Below are positions 42,332 to 50,849 of a stretch of DNA of 64,000 bases, in pieces (the stretch's first letter is position 1; every line of letters starts with the position of its first letter). The translations under genes were made by a program, and so were the position numbers. The DNA lies in contig NZ_BMYD01000001.1 of assembly GCF_014652095.1 (NCBI RefSeq), positions 907,466 through 971,465 of the forward strand. Direction: 5' to 3'. The notes under the pieces were generated by a model, which did no database searches, was not told where the DNA came from, and saw only the letters and a list, made by a program, of their open reading frames with translations. The DNA is from Cognatilysobacter bugurensis (GTDB lineage Bacteria; Pseudomonadota; Gammaproteobacteria; Xanthomonadales; Xanthomonadaceae).

Positions 42332-43603
42332 CTAACGACGGGCCGGGTCTGCGACGGCGCGACGCGGCGCGGGTCGTGTGCGCGATGAGGCTTCGTTGAG
42401 GTGCGATGCGGCCTCGGCCAGCCACGGGCGCTCACCATAGGCCAGTCGCTCGTACAGCGCCTGCGCGCGCGTCATGACCGTCTCGCTCGACCACGCGGCC
42501 GCGTCCTGCGGGCCTGCCGCCGAGAGCGCCTCGCGCCGTGCTGGGTCGCGCAGCAGCGCTGCAGTGTGCGAGGCGAATGCCTCCACGTCCTCCTCGCTCA
42601 CGACCGCGCAACGGGCGCCGTCGAGCACCATCGCCGTGCCCATGACCGCGGTCGACACGATCGGCACCCCGAGCGCCATCGCCTCGATGAGCACCAGGCC
42701 TTGGGTCTCGGTTGGTGAGGCGAACACGAATGCATCGCCTGCACGGTAGGCGTCGAGCAGCTCGTGTCGCCGGTCCAGGTTGCCGAAGAAGCGCACGTGT
42801 CCCCGTTCGACCAGGTCTGCCGCGAGCTTCTTGAGACGCGGCGCGTCCGGCCCCTCACCGGCGATGACGAACAGCAGATCAGGGAATTGCGACACCAGGC
42901 GACGGACCACGTCGATCAGGAAGCCGATGTTCTTCTCGACGGCGAGCCGGCTCACGGTCACCAGCACTGGCCTCGACGCGCTGATGTCATGTCGCGAGCG
43001 AAACCGCGCGCCGTCTCCGCCTTGAAACTCGTCCAGCTCGATGCCCGTCGGCAGCACCGTATGCGGCGTGCCAACGCCGTAACGCTCCAGCACGTCCACC
43101 ATCTGCTGGCTGGGGACGATGAGGTGGTCGACGTCGTGGCACAGCCTGCGAGACAACCGACGCGCGACCACGCGTGTGATCGCGCTGGGCAGCCATGGCA
43201 CGTAGTGCCCCACGTACTCCTCGAAATAGGTGTGGTAGGTCTCAACCGTCGGTGTGCCGCTCGCCTGCGACAGCCACACCCCAAGCTGATGGGCGCGGAA
43301 CGGAGTGTGGATGTGGATCACGTCCCACGAGCGCACCGCCAATCTCCCGAGTGCCGTGCGCATCGAGCGTCGACGGATCAACCGATCCTCGGGATCAAAG
43401 AAGATGGTGCGCGACGGAAGACGGATCAGCTCGAACGCGTCGCCGTCATCGACGGCCACCGCGGGCCCGCGGTCCTCGTACTCCGGCGCAACCAACGTAA
43501 CGCCGTGGCCCATGCGAGCCAGTGCAAGCGCGAAGGTGCGGATCGACGTCGACACGCCGTTTACACGCGGAAAATAGACATCCGAGAGCATGAGGATCTT
43601 CAT
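42332..43603 (-). CDS. Family 4 glycosyltransferase
   Basis: 423 residues. GT-B fold glycosyltransferase: MKILMLSDVYFPRVNGVSTS opens the N-terminal Rossmann domain; HTPFRAHQLGVWLS and VETYHTYFEEYVGHYVPWLP are typical of group-1 enzymes making glycolipids or alpha-linked sugars. The C-terminal domain holds LVTVSRLAVEKNIGFLIDVV, FVIAGEGPDAPRLKKLA and the nucleotide-sugar motif SPTETQGLVLIEAMALGVPI with the E-x7-E pair. A GT4 acting on lipid or mannose/glucose is likely; substrate unknown. The last 30 residues are Arg/Pro/Ala-rich and probably disordered. Confidence 0.9.
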   Translation of the reverse strand: MKILMLSDVYFPRVNGVSTSIRTFALALARMGHGVTLVAPEYEDRGPAVAVDDGDAFELIRLPSRTIFFDPEDRLIRRRSMRTALGRLAVRSWDVIHIHTPFRAHQLGVWLSQASGTPTVETYHTYFEEYVGHYVPWLPSAITRVVARRLSRRLCHDVDHLIVPSQQMVDVLERYGVGTPHTVLPTGIELDEFQGGDGARFRSRHDISASRPVLVTVSRLAVEKNIGFLIDVVRRLVSQFPDLLFVIAGEGPDAPRLKKLAADLVERGHVRFFGNLDRRHELLDAYRAGDAFVFASPTETQGLVLIEAMALGVPIVSTAVMGTAMVLDGARCAVVSEEDVEAFASHTAALLRDPARREALSAAGPQDAAAWSSETVMTRAQALYERLAYGERPWLAEAASHLNEASSRTRPAPRRAVADPARR

Positions 43604-43744
43604 GCCCCCAGCGTATGCGCGCCGGATGACAGTTCAGAGGCAACGGCGGGATGACTTCGCGTCGTGCGCCCATCGGTAGGCGCTCGCCGCCGCGTCGCGT
43701 GCACGGAAGCGTGTCCGTACTGCAAAACCTCTTTCCGCATCGGA

Positions 43745-43777
43745 TTCGCGGCGACGCGATGCATGCGTCGCCGCGAA
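43745..43777. repeat. Perfect 13-bp inverted repeat after the host-attachment gene
   Basis: TTCGCGGCGACGC (43745-43757), loop GATGCAT, GCGTCGCCGCGAA (43765-43777). It lies seven bases beyond the minus-strand gene that ends at 43784. No T-run follows on either strand. It is a candidate terminator-like or mRNA-stabilising hairpin. Confidence 0.6.
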
Positions 43778-43783
43778 GGAGCC

Positions 43784-44170
43784 TCAGTGCAACACGCGCT
43801 CGATATCGGCGATCGACGCGTTCGTCAGCGTCTTGGCCATTTCGCCAATGAGGCGTTCCAGCGTTTCCTTGTGCAGCAGCGGACGAACCTGGCCGAGCGT
43901 CTGCGGGTCTGCAATCAAAACGAGATGGCGATAGTCGTTCTTAAGAGCGCCATCATTGAGCCGGTTTGCGAGCTGCTTCGCGAACGTCGCCTCCTCGACG
44001 TCGACTTCCTTCGGCTGAGAGCCCGACGGGCCTTCACCGTCAAGGTTCTGCGGCTCGATCAACCGCTGCTGGATGAGTTTGATCGCTTTGGCTTCGCCAA
44101 CATTCTGCAGCATGCGCGCGCCGCCGCCGTCGGCGACGACCACCCAGGCGCCTGAGGGAATGGATTGCAT
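43784..44170 (-). CDS. Host attachment protein family
   Basis: 128 residues with AAGGAG before the ATG at 44170. Core: GAWVVVADGGGARMLQNVGE near 7-26, then IEPQNLDGEG and a C-terminal alpha/beta half HLVLIADPQTLGQVRPLLHK and ERLIGEMAKTLTNASIADIE. This is the PF10116-type family named for attachment of Agrobacterium to host cells; most members are in non-pathogens and their role is unknown. A flavodoxin-like or eRF1-like fold is the usual prediction. Cytoplasmic. Confidence 0.87.
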   Translation of the reverse strand: MQSIPSGAWVVVADGGGARMLQNVGEAKAIKLIQQRLIEPQNLDGEGPSGSQPKEVDVEEATFAKQLANRLNDGALKNDYRHLVLIADPQTLGQVRPLLHKETLERLIGEMAKTLTNASIADIERVLH

Positions 44171-44502
44171 GGGTTCTCCTTCTTCTATGCCAGCGCAACA
44201 GTGCGCCGTCGGTCACACGCTAGCCAAGCGCATGTGATGCCGTAGCGCACGGCAACCGAAGCCCCGGCGGACACGGTGTCCATGAAACGCTGGTCAAAGG
44301 GTGCGCCACGAGACATTCGCTGTACACCACAGCATCACAGCGACAGCGCGCACGGTGTCGCTCGCAGCTGATCAATCGCTGTCGGCAGCTCATCGTGAGC
44401 AAGCTCTAGCACAAAGAAATAACGATATCTCCAAGCTCACTTCATGCGGCCGGAACCGGCCAACCCTTAAGTTGTAAATCTTCGTAGAAAAGGAGCACTA
44501 CC
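44171..44502. other. Divergent intergenic region, AT-richer than neighbours
   Basis: 332 bases between the divergent host-attachment and OB-like genes, without a supported gene. Around 44410-44440 it is richer in A and T than anything nearby, as expected for promoters. An inverted repeat GGCCGG-AA-CCGGCC lies at 44449-44462, about 40 bases before the GTG start at 44503; it could be an operator, but nothing shows which protein would bind. Confidence 0.45.
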
Positions 44503-45063
44503 GTGGCTGAAATCAAAATCGAAAAAAAGAAATCCATCTGGCCCTGGATCCTCGGCGCGTTGCTCGTGCTGTTGGCCATCTGGGCGTTCACGCAGATGGG
44601 TGACCGCGAAGAGGTCGAGGCCGCAGCCGTGGCCCCGGTCGAAGCCCCGGTCGCCGAAGCGCCCGTCGCTGTCGAACCCGTAGGCGCGGTTGAGCCGGTC
44701 GAAACCACGGCCAATGCGGCTGCACTGCTTCCTGTTGCCACTGTGCTTGCCGGTCCGGCCGGCTTTGTCGGCCAGGAGATTTCGGGCACGGCTCGCGTGA
44801 CGGACGTCCCGACCGATCGCGGCTTCTGGATCGAGCAGGATGGCCAGCGCATTTTTGCCGTCATCGCCAAGGGCCCGAACATGGAAGAGGCGATCAACGT
44901 CAACGCCGGCCAGGAAATCATGATCAACGGCGCGGCCGTGCATGACCCGAGCACGCTGGCGCAGCTGGGTGGCACGCTCGATGCCGAGGCTCAGAAGCTC
45001 GTGACCGGTCAGCAGGCCTTCCTTCTGGTTGAGCCCAGCGACATCACGATCGTTTCGCGCTAA
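44503..45063 (+). CDS. Membrane-anchored protein with OB-like C-terminal domain
   Basis: 186 residues from a GTG with AGGAG eight bases before. N-terminus basic (AEIKIEKKKS), then one transmembrane helix (about 12-30, IWPWILGALLVLLAIWAF), a Val/Ala/Glu/Pro-rich linker (about 35-85, repeated VEAPVAEAPVAVEPV), and a C-terminal folded part, about 95-186: GQEISGTARVTDVPTDRGFW, DGQRIFAVIAKGPNMEEAIN, AGQEIMINGAAVHDPSTLAQ. The last part resembles an OB fold, such as in YgiW/NirD- or RPA-like proteins, inferred only. The linker suggests the OB-like domain is held away from the inner membrane in the periplasm. Function unknown. Confidence 0.75.
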   Translation: MAEIKIEKKKSIWPWILGALLVLLAIWAFTQMGDREEVEAAAVAPVEAPVAEAPVAVEPVGAVEPVETTANAAALLPVATVLAGPAGFVGQEISGTARVTDVPTDRGFWIEQDGQRIFAVIAKGPNMEEAINVNAGQEIMINGAAVHDPSTLAQLGGTLDAEAQKLVTGQQAFLLVEPSDITIVSR

Positions 45064-45217
45064 TAACTGGCGCTGACTGAAACACCGGACCGCGGCTGCT
45101 CAGTATCCGCGACCCAGTTCAGCGGCGACCCGCGCTCAAGCGCGATTAAACGAGTCGCCGCACATCCCAATCTTTACCCACCGCAGTAAGGCGCTTTGCG
45201 CCGCAGGAGGAATCACT

Positions 45218-46042
45218 ATGGATCGTCAGACAAACACCACCGGCACCACGGCCGGCCGCACCAATGCCCCGATCTCGACGGCCAATCTCGAGCGTCTGGA
45301 TGACCTGCACGGTTACAAGGTCGCCGATGGCGACCCGGATATCCGCGGTTGGTCAGTCCGCACCTCGGACGGCCGCAAGGTCGGCGAAGTCGACAGCCTG
45401 ATCGTCGACACCGATGCAAATCTCGTCCGCTATATCGACATCGAGCTCGACGGCAAGGCGCTGTCCCTCAAGGACAACCGCCACGTGCTCGTGCCGCTGA
45501 GCGGCGCGCGCCTCGACGACCATCGCGACGACGTGCTGCTGACCGGTATCGACGGCGCGCAGCTCATCGCGATGCCGCCGTATCGCCATGGCGAGCCGGT
45601 TGGAATGGACGCCGGCGACCGCGACCACGACCGCGACACCCGCGAGTTCTATGGTAAGCGTGAGGGCACGGGCCGCGTTGAGCGCCTGACGCTCGCAGAG
45701 GAAGAGCTGCGCGTCGGTAAGCGCGCCGTGTCGGCTGGCGAAGCGCGCGTGCATAAGACCGTCGAAAGCACCCACGTCAGCGAGACCGTGCCGCTTGCGC
45801 ACGAAGAGCTCGTCATCGAGAAGCGCCCGATCCAGGCCGGTGGCAAAACGGACGGCTCGATCGGCGAAGACGAGGTCGTCATTCCGCTGATGCAGGAAGA
45901 GGCCGTCGTCGATAAGCGCACCGTTGCGCGCGAGGAAGTGGTCATCCGCAAGAAGCTCGTCACTGACGAGAAGACTGTCGAAGCCGACCTCAAGCGCGAA
46001 AAGCTCGACGTCGATCGTACGGATCGCAACACGCGGCATTAA
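45218..46042 (+). CDS. PRC-barrel / DUF2382 protein
   Basis: 274 residues, RBS AGGAGG before ATG at 45218. A PRC barrel at about 25-115 (GWSVRTSDGRKVGEVDSLIV, RHVLVPLSGARLDDH), then DUF2382 repeats (about 150-265): VERLTLAEEELRVGKRAVSA, VPLAHEELVIEKRPIQAGGK, IPLMQEEAVVDKRTVAREEV, VVIRKKLVTDEKTVEADL. DUF2382 genes occur in stress-resistant bacteria, often beside other envelope stress genes; the biochemical role is unknown. A clear terminator follows, so this gene is separate from the next. Confidence 0.9.
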   Translation: MDRQTNTTGTTAGRTNAPISTANLERLDDLHGYKVADGDPDIRGWSVRTSDGRKVGEVDSLIVDTDANLVRYIDIELDGKALSLKDNRHVLVPLSGARLDDHRDDVLLTGIDGAQLIAMPPYRHGEPVGMDAGDRDHDRDTREFYGKREGTGRVERLTLAEEELRVGKRAVSAGEARVHKTVESTHVSETVPLAHEELVIEKRPIQAGGKTDGSIGEDEVVIPLMQEEAVVDKRTVAREEVVIRKKLVTDEKTVEADLKREKLDVDRTDRNTRH

Positions 46043-46065
46043 TTCGCGCGAGGCTTAAACAGAAA

Positions 46066-46088
46066 GGCCGGCAATCGCCGGCCTTTTT
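46066..46088 (+). terminator. Rho-independent terminator of the PRC/DUF2382 gene
   Basis: GGCCGGC (46066-46072), loop AATC, GCCGGCC (46077-46083), then five T, with A-rich bases before the stem. Confidence 0.9.
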
Positions 46089-46210
46089 GCTGTGCTGCAC
46101 CCGGTCGCAGAGATAACGAAAAGTCACCGGGTGGAGCACGATTCGTAGGGACATCTACAGGGGCCCGCTTCGCCGGGCTCCCGTTAATTGCGCTGCGTCC
46201 GAGACGTCCC

Positions 46211-46834
46211 TCAGTTCGAGGATGTAAGCGACTGGGCAGTGTTCACGATCTTCTGGACTTCTGCCTGGCTCGGGTTTCCCGACGCGCGCGCGCGGACATC
46301 ACCCTGTGAATCGAGCACGAGCACCGTCGCCTGACCGGCGTCGCGGGGAATGTTGAACGCGCTCTCCACGGTCGTGTCCACCGACAGCCAAGTCATGTCG
46401 TGGTACTTCGCAGGAATCTTGTCGCGCGCGCGGGACAGGGCGTCGTCGCGTGACATGAAGAACGGCAGATCGATCGCGATGAGATCGCGGACCCGCACCT
46501 GCTTCGTCGAGAGGCGGCCGCGCAGTGCCTCGGCCCACGCGCGGGTGGACTCGGCTGCGTCGCGCGTGGGCGTGACGATCAGAACGGTCGGCTGCCCAAC
46601 CAGGGCGCTGGCGTCGACGCGCTGCCCTGTCAGTGAGGCGGCGTCAAACTTCGCGAGCGATGGCGGGATCGAAGCGCCCGATGCGCCGGCCTGACCGGTG
46701 GCAACAACCGGCGCGCGGCTGCCCGCGCTAAACGCAGGTGCGGCGAAGGCGGTGAGACCGGCGAGCGCGAGTGCACAGGCGGCGGCGCGCATGCCCCGCG
46801 CGGGAGCGACGGTTGTCTGGGTCTTCGAGCTCAT
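46211..46834 (-). CDS. Exported thioredoxin-fold protein without CxxC
   Basis: 207 residues, ATG at 46834 with AGGAG eight bases upstream. A Sec-type signal (about 1-36: PARGMRAAACALALAGLTAF, then APAFSA) precedes a small domain like redoxins: LVGQPTVLIVTPTRDAAEST near 79-97 occupies the position of the CxxC loop but has no cysteine. The rest (LSVDTTVESAFNIPRDAGQA, VLVLDSQGDVRARASGNPSQ) fits the cis-Pro region and last strands. The only Cys is in the signal peptide. So a redox function is unlikely; YtfJ-like proteins are similar. Periplasmic, unknown role. Confidence 0.75.
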   Translation of the reverse strand: MSSKTQTTVAPARGMRAAACALALAGLTAFAAPAFSAGSRAPVVATGQAGASGASIPPSLAKFDAASLTGQRVDASALVGQPTVLIVTPTRDAAESTRAWAEALRGRLSTKQVRVRDLIAIDLPFFMSRDDALSRARDKIPAKYHDMTWLSVDTTVESAFNIPRDAGQATVLVLDSQGDVRARASGNPSQAEVQKIVNTAQSLTSSN

Positions 46835-47115
46835 GCATGGATCTCCTTTCGGGTCGATCGATGGGGCCCTGTGGCGGTGCGGATGACGCGCAAGCTGCAC
46901 ACGTCGCCGCAGCGAACCCGCTGGAGCTGAGTCCGTTACGCTGCTAGCCGATCCAGAACGACGCTGAGCGTCGTTTTGGCTTGACCGGCGCGCCCGTACG
47001 GACAAGCGCGGCCGCGCGATCGGCCACAGGCTCGGGTTCCAAGAAGGCTCGCAGCACCTATGTTCAAGCAACATCAAATCGCCGGCACGTGGCTCCGTCG
47101 ACCACGGCGGTGTTC

Positions 47116-47937
47116 TTACGGCTGATCGCTGCTGCGTGCCGTGCGCCAGCGCAGCCACCGGTAGTGCAGCGTGCCGACGAGCTCATGCAAGGCGGCGTCA
47201 GACTTCTCGAGTTCTTTCGTCGACGGCACGATCCCTCCGGGCAAAGACACACGAATGCCACGCCGATCGGCCGGGAGCGTGCAAACCTCGAAGCCCGCGG
47301 CCTCGAACGCGAGGACTGCGCGATTCATGTGCATGGCAGACGTCGCCAAAGCAATGCGGCGCGGAAGTCGCGGCTGCAGCGCGGCGACGTTCTGCGCGTT
47401 CTGCCACGTGGTGAGCGAGCGGTCCTCTTCGACCACGGCGTCAGGCGGCACACCGAATGCGCGTGTGTAGCTCGACATCAGCCCGCTGAGAGGGACCCAG
47501 CCGGGCGCCGTGGGGCCGCCGCTCAGCACGAGTCTCCGGCCCGGCTCTGCCTGCCAGTACTCGATGCCACGCTCGATCCGCCGGCGGGACGTCGCGCTCA
47601 GCACGCCGTACACATCGGCGCCGCGCGGCAGCCGGTCGACGCCGCCCGCGAGCACGACGACGGTGTCCGGGGGATCCGACTCGCAATGCGGAGGCGTGTC
47701 CGCAATCGACTCCACGCGGCGCGCGATCGCGTTCGACACGACCGCCGTGCTCGCCGCGAACGCGATGATCGCGAGCCCAAGCGCGATGCCCTGCAGCACG
47801 CGTCGCCACCGCGAGCGAGCACCCAGGACCGCGATCAGAAGTGCGATGAGCAGCCAGTTGAGGGGCGACAGCGCCCAGCTCACGAGTTCGGCAATCAAGG
47901 CCCGTCCGTCTTGCGCGTGCAAGTCACGCCAGTCCAA
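47116..47937 (-). CDS. YdcF/ElyC family (DUF218) membrane protein
   Basis: 273 residues. Two N-terminal transmembrane helices (about 18-40 and 47-68) precede a DUF218 domain: DTVVVLAGGVDRLPRGADVY near 90-109, RRRIERGIEYWQAEPGRRLV, LSGGPTAPGWVP, EDRSLTTWQNAQNVAALQPR, and LATSAMHMNRAVLAFEAAGF. E. coli ElyC and YdcF act in envelope biogenesis; DUF218 also has a vancomycin-exclusion link in SanA. The precise reaction here is unknown. Stand-alone gene. Confidence 0.88.
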   Translation of the reverse strand: MDWRDLHAQDGRALIAELVSWALSPLNWLLIALLIAVLGARSRWRRVLQGIALGLAIIAFAASTAVVSNAIARRVESIADTPPHCESDPPDTVVVLAGGVDRLPRGADVYGVLSATSRRRIERGIEYWQAEPGRRLVLSGGPTAPGWVPLSGLMSSYTRAFGVPPDAVVEEDRSLTTWQNAQNVAALQPRLPRRIALATSAMHMNRAVLAFEAAGFEVCTLPADRRGIRVSLPGGIVPSTKELEKSDAALHELVGTLHYRWLRWRTARSSDQP

Positions 47938-48158
47938 CCAACGTAATCCGCCGCGCGGTCCAGCCGCACTTGTTCAGCGCAGCGGCGCTGCGAGCAGCGC
48001 GCTTGCGCTCCTGTGCCGGCGCGGCACGGACAAACGGTAACGCACGGGAGGCGCAACTGGCCGTGCCCGACACGTGAACCGAGAGTGCGGTGCCGCTCGC
48101 TATGGTGCGAGTGCGACGCCGGCTGGCTCGCGACCGAATTGGACGACCTGCAGGCCGA

Positions 48159-49187
48159 ATGCCCGAATTCCACTCACTCGCGCTCGAACTCAACCTCGCG
48201 ACGTTCGCCGTCGCCGCCGCAGTCGTGTGGTGGGCCGGCACGAAGTTGACCGCGCATGCCGATGCCATCGCGCGCATCACGGGCATCGGGCACGCGGTCG
48301 TGGGCATGCTGCTGCTCGGCGGCATCACGTCGCTGCCGGAGATTGCCGTGTCGGTCACCGCGGGCCTGCGCGGGAGCGCGGACTTCGCCGTGTCGAACCT
48401 GCTCGGCGGCGTCGCCTTGCAGGTCGCCATCATCGCGATCGGCGACGCACTGCTCGGCGAGCGGGCGCTCACCGCGCAGGTTCCCCGCCCGACCGTGCTG
48501 CTGCAGGCGGTGTTCTCCTGTCTTCTCCTCGCGCTGTTCGCGGCCGCCGTGCTGGTGGGCGACGTCGCCGTCGCGGGGGTCGGCGCGTGGAGCCTGGCTA
48601 TTGCGCTGACAGGCGCCGCAATGTTCTGGATCATCTCGCGCAATGGCGACCGTGAGCCTTGGCAAGCCACGCCCGCCCCCAAGCCGGAGGCGCCGGCCGA
48701 GACCGCGGATGACCCCAGCCTGACGCGCGCACTGTGGATGACCGGTGCCATGGGCGCCGTGGTCCTGGTCGCGGGCTGGGCGCTTGCGGGTACGGGCGAG
48801 GCGATCGCGGCGCAGAGCGGTCTCGGCTCGAGCTTCGTCGGCGCGACGCTCGTCGGATTCGCTACGTCGCTGCCTGAAATCAGCACCGTCGTCGCCGCAG
48901 TGCGCATCCGCCGCTACACGATGGCGTTCGCCGACATCTTCGGCACCAACGTCTTCGATCTGATGCTCGTTCTGCTGATCGACGCGGTGGCACCGGGCGG
49001 GCCGGTGCTCGCGTCGCAGGGCCCGTTCGCGGCATTCGCGGCGGTGCTCGGCATCGTGGTGACGCTGCTGTACGTGGCAGGCTTGATCGAACGCCGGGAC
49101 CGGTCGTACCTGCGACTGGGCGTCGACAGCTGGGCCGTGCTCATCGCGTATTTCGGCGGCGCCGTGGCGTTGTATGGGCTTCGGTGA
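48159..49187 (+). CDS. Sodium/calcium exchanger family antiporter
   Basis: 342 residues, taking the ATG at 48159 (MPEFHSLALELNLATFAVAA); the longer frame from 48090 begins with a basic non-membrane part. Ten or so transmembrane helices in two homologous halves, each with the family alpha-repeat: GGITSLPEIAVSVTAGLRGS (about 52-71) and GFATSLPEISTVVAAVRIRR (about 232-251), holding the conserved Ser/Thr-Leu-Pro-Glu. A short Pro/Ala-rich loop (about 170-190) joins the halves. Such antiporters exchange Na+ or H+ for Ca2+. Confidence 0.9.
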   Translation: MPEFHSLALELNLATFAVAAAVVWWAGTKLTAHADAIARITGIGHAVVGMLLLGGITSLPEIAVSVTAGLRGSADFAVSNLLGGVALQVAIIAIGDALLGERALTAQVPRPTVLLQAVFSCLLLALFAAAVLVGDVAVAGVGAWSLAIALTGAAMFWIISRNGDREPWQATPAPKPEAPAETADDPSLTRALWMTGAMGAVVLVAGWALAGTGEAIAAQSGLGSSFVGATLVGFATSLPEISTVVAAVRIRRYTMAFADIFGTNVFDLMLVLLIDAVAPGGPVLASQGPFAAFAAVLGIVVTLLYVAGLIERRDRSYLRLGVDSWAVLIAYFGGAVALYGLR

Positions 49188-49330
49188 ATGCAAGGAGGTG
49201 CGCTTCGGCTCGGCCTCAAACCGCCGGCGCCCGTGAATCATCCGCTAACGCAAGCGCACGTGACGCAGTTTCTGCGACGCCGCGCGGCGACGATTCCCGC
49301 GCGGCGTCCGGCCGCGCTGTGGCGTGCACC

Positions 49331-50152
49331 ATGTCTGCCGTTGTGAGCGACACCGTAAAGATCACGAGCCACGACCTCTGCGTGGCACTCAAGCTCGAGC
49401 ATCCCGCTGATGAGTACGTCACGGTGTTCGAAGTGCGCGAGGCCGCCGGCAGCGCGATGGGATCGCGCGCGGACGCGTTGGTGCTATCGCTGTGGGCCTC
49501 GCGCGGTCTCGATATCACGGGCTTCGAGTTCAAGTGCAACCGCGGCGACTGGCTGGCGGAGCTGAAGAACCCGGAAAAGGCGGACCGCATCGCACGGTAT
49601 TGCGACCGTTGGTGCCTGTTTGCAGCGCCCGGCGTCGTGCGTGAGGCTGAACTGCCGATCGGCTGGGGCCTGTGGGAACTCTCGGCGAACGGGACCATCC
49701 GACGTCGCGTGGCCCCGGCCTTGCGCGAAGCCGAAGCGATGCCCCGCGCCTTCGTCGCCTCGTTGCTGCGCTCGCGGCATCGACTCGACGCCGATGACCT
49801 TGCGGCGTTGAACGCAAAGCACCGCGAACAATGGGAGCGCGAGCAGCGCGCGCGTGAGGCGGAGTCGCCGGCCACGCTGGACGCGGCCACGCGTCGCGAC
49901 CTCGAGCGCCTGCGCACCGGCCTGCGCAAGCTCGACGAGATCCGCGAAGCGACCGGCATCGACCTGACCACCTACACGCCGTCGCGGCAATGGATCGAGC
50001 GCATGCGGCTGGCCGACAGCGTCGCGCTTGAGCACAAGCTGCGCCTGCTGCGCGATCTCTTCGGTGATCACGACCTGCGCAAGCGCATCGAGCAGGCGCT
50101 CCAGGCGGACGCCGAGGACGCCCGCCGCCCCGGCGATCGGGGCCCTCGCTAA
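49331..50152 (+). CDS. PD-(D/E)XK nuclease-like protein (MmcB-like)
   Basis: 273 residues, from the ATG at 49331. The N-terminal 125 residues look like a PD-(D/E)XK nuclease core: FEVREAAGSAMGSRADALVL with a candidate catalytic Asp, then GLDITGFEFKCNRGDWLAEL with the E-F-K of the (D/E)xK motif, KADRIARYCDRWCLFAAPGV, and LPIGWGLWELS. This order resembles MmcB-type DNA repair-associated proteins and small phage nucleases. The C-terminal half (about 150-273) is helical and charged. No mobile-element genes flank it, so its origin and partner are open. Confidence 0.7.
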   Translation: MSAVVSDTVKITSHDLCVALKLEHPADEYVTVFEVREAAGSAMGSRADALVLSLWASRGLDITGFEFKCNRGDWLAELKNPEKADRIARYCDRWCLFAAPGVVREAELPIGWGLWELSANGTIRRRVAPALREAEAMPRAFVASLLRSRHRLDADDLAALNAKHREQWEREQRAREAESPATLDAATRRDLERLRTGLRKLDEIREATGIDLTTYTPSRQWIERMRLADSVALEHKLRLLRDLFGDHDLRKRIEQALQADAEDARRPGDRGPR

Positions 50153-50438
50153 CCCGAGTCCGACGGACGATCGCGGCGGCTGCAGTCACGCTGTAACCGG
50201 TCGTCGACTGAGCTCCGCCGTTACGCGTGGCGAAGGCGACCGAACAGTCTGTGCGCTCCGCGCCTGCATATCCCCGCGCGAAACATGCGCACAAGCCCAC
50301 ATCGCGGCTGAACCGCCGTCGGCGATCGCGCGCTCTGTGACCGGGATCCCGGAGAGGCGCCGGGCGGGCCGCGATGATGCGATCCTCTCGCGACGCGCCT
50401 CCCCCGCCGCGCGTCCCGCACGACGACAAGGAATCACG

Positions 50439-50738
50439 ATGGAAACGACAACGCAGACGCAGGCACCGGCTCGCAAGATTGGACTCAAGCAGGGCCTGGT
50501 CCTCGCCGCGTTCTGTCTCGCTTTCACCGCCGGCCTTGGCTTCGCATTGCACAGCGCAGGGCGCGACCCGTGGCAGGCGGCGGACATGTTCGTACCGCTG
50601 TTCGTCGGCGCGCTCATCGCCTCGTCCGGCCTGCACCCGGCGCGCAGCCCGAAGCTGCTCGCCACCGTGGTCGGCGGCGCCGTGGGTCTGATGATGCTCA
50701 CGCAGTGGGCGACGCCGATGCTGCGCGCCAGCGCCTGA
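50439..50738 (+). CDS. Small two-helix membrane protein
   Basis: 99 residues, ATG at 50439 with AAGGA about seven bases upstream. A Thr/Gln-rich start (METTTQTQAPARK) precedes two or three hydrophobic segments: GLKQGLVLAAFCLAFTAGLG, MFVPLFVGALIASSGLHPAR, and LLATVVGGAVGLMMLTQW. No family recognised. It is followed by a strong bidirectional terminator shared with tex. Confidence 0.6.
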   Translation: METTTQTQAPARKIGLKQGLVLAAFCLAFTAGLGFALHSAGRDPWQAADMFVPLFVGALIASSGLHPARSPKLLATVVGGAVGLMMLTQWATPMLRASA

Positions 50739-50772
50739 CGCGACGAAGCTCGGGCGCGTTGTCAGCGCCAAC

Positions 50773-50802
50773 AAAAAGCCCGTCCTGAGACGGGCTTTTT
50801 TT
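50773..50802. terminator. Bidirectional terminator between membrane-protein gene and tex
   Basis: AAAAAGCCCGTC (50773-50784), loop CTGA, GACGGGCTTTTT (50789-50800) with further T on the right and A on the left, so it can end transcripts from both convergent genes. Confidence 0.93.
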
Positions 50803-50849
50803 ATGCCGACGCCCCGCTCGCCGGCCGGGCGGAAGCGGCGTGGGCCTTA

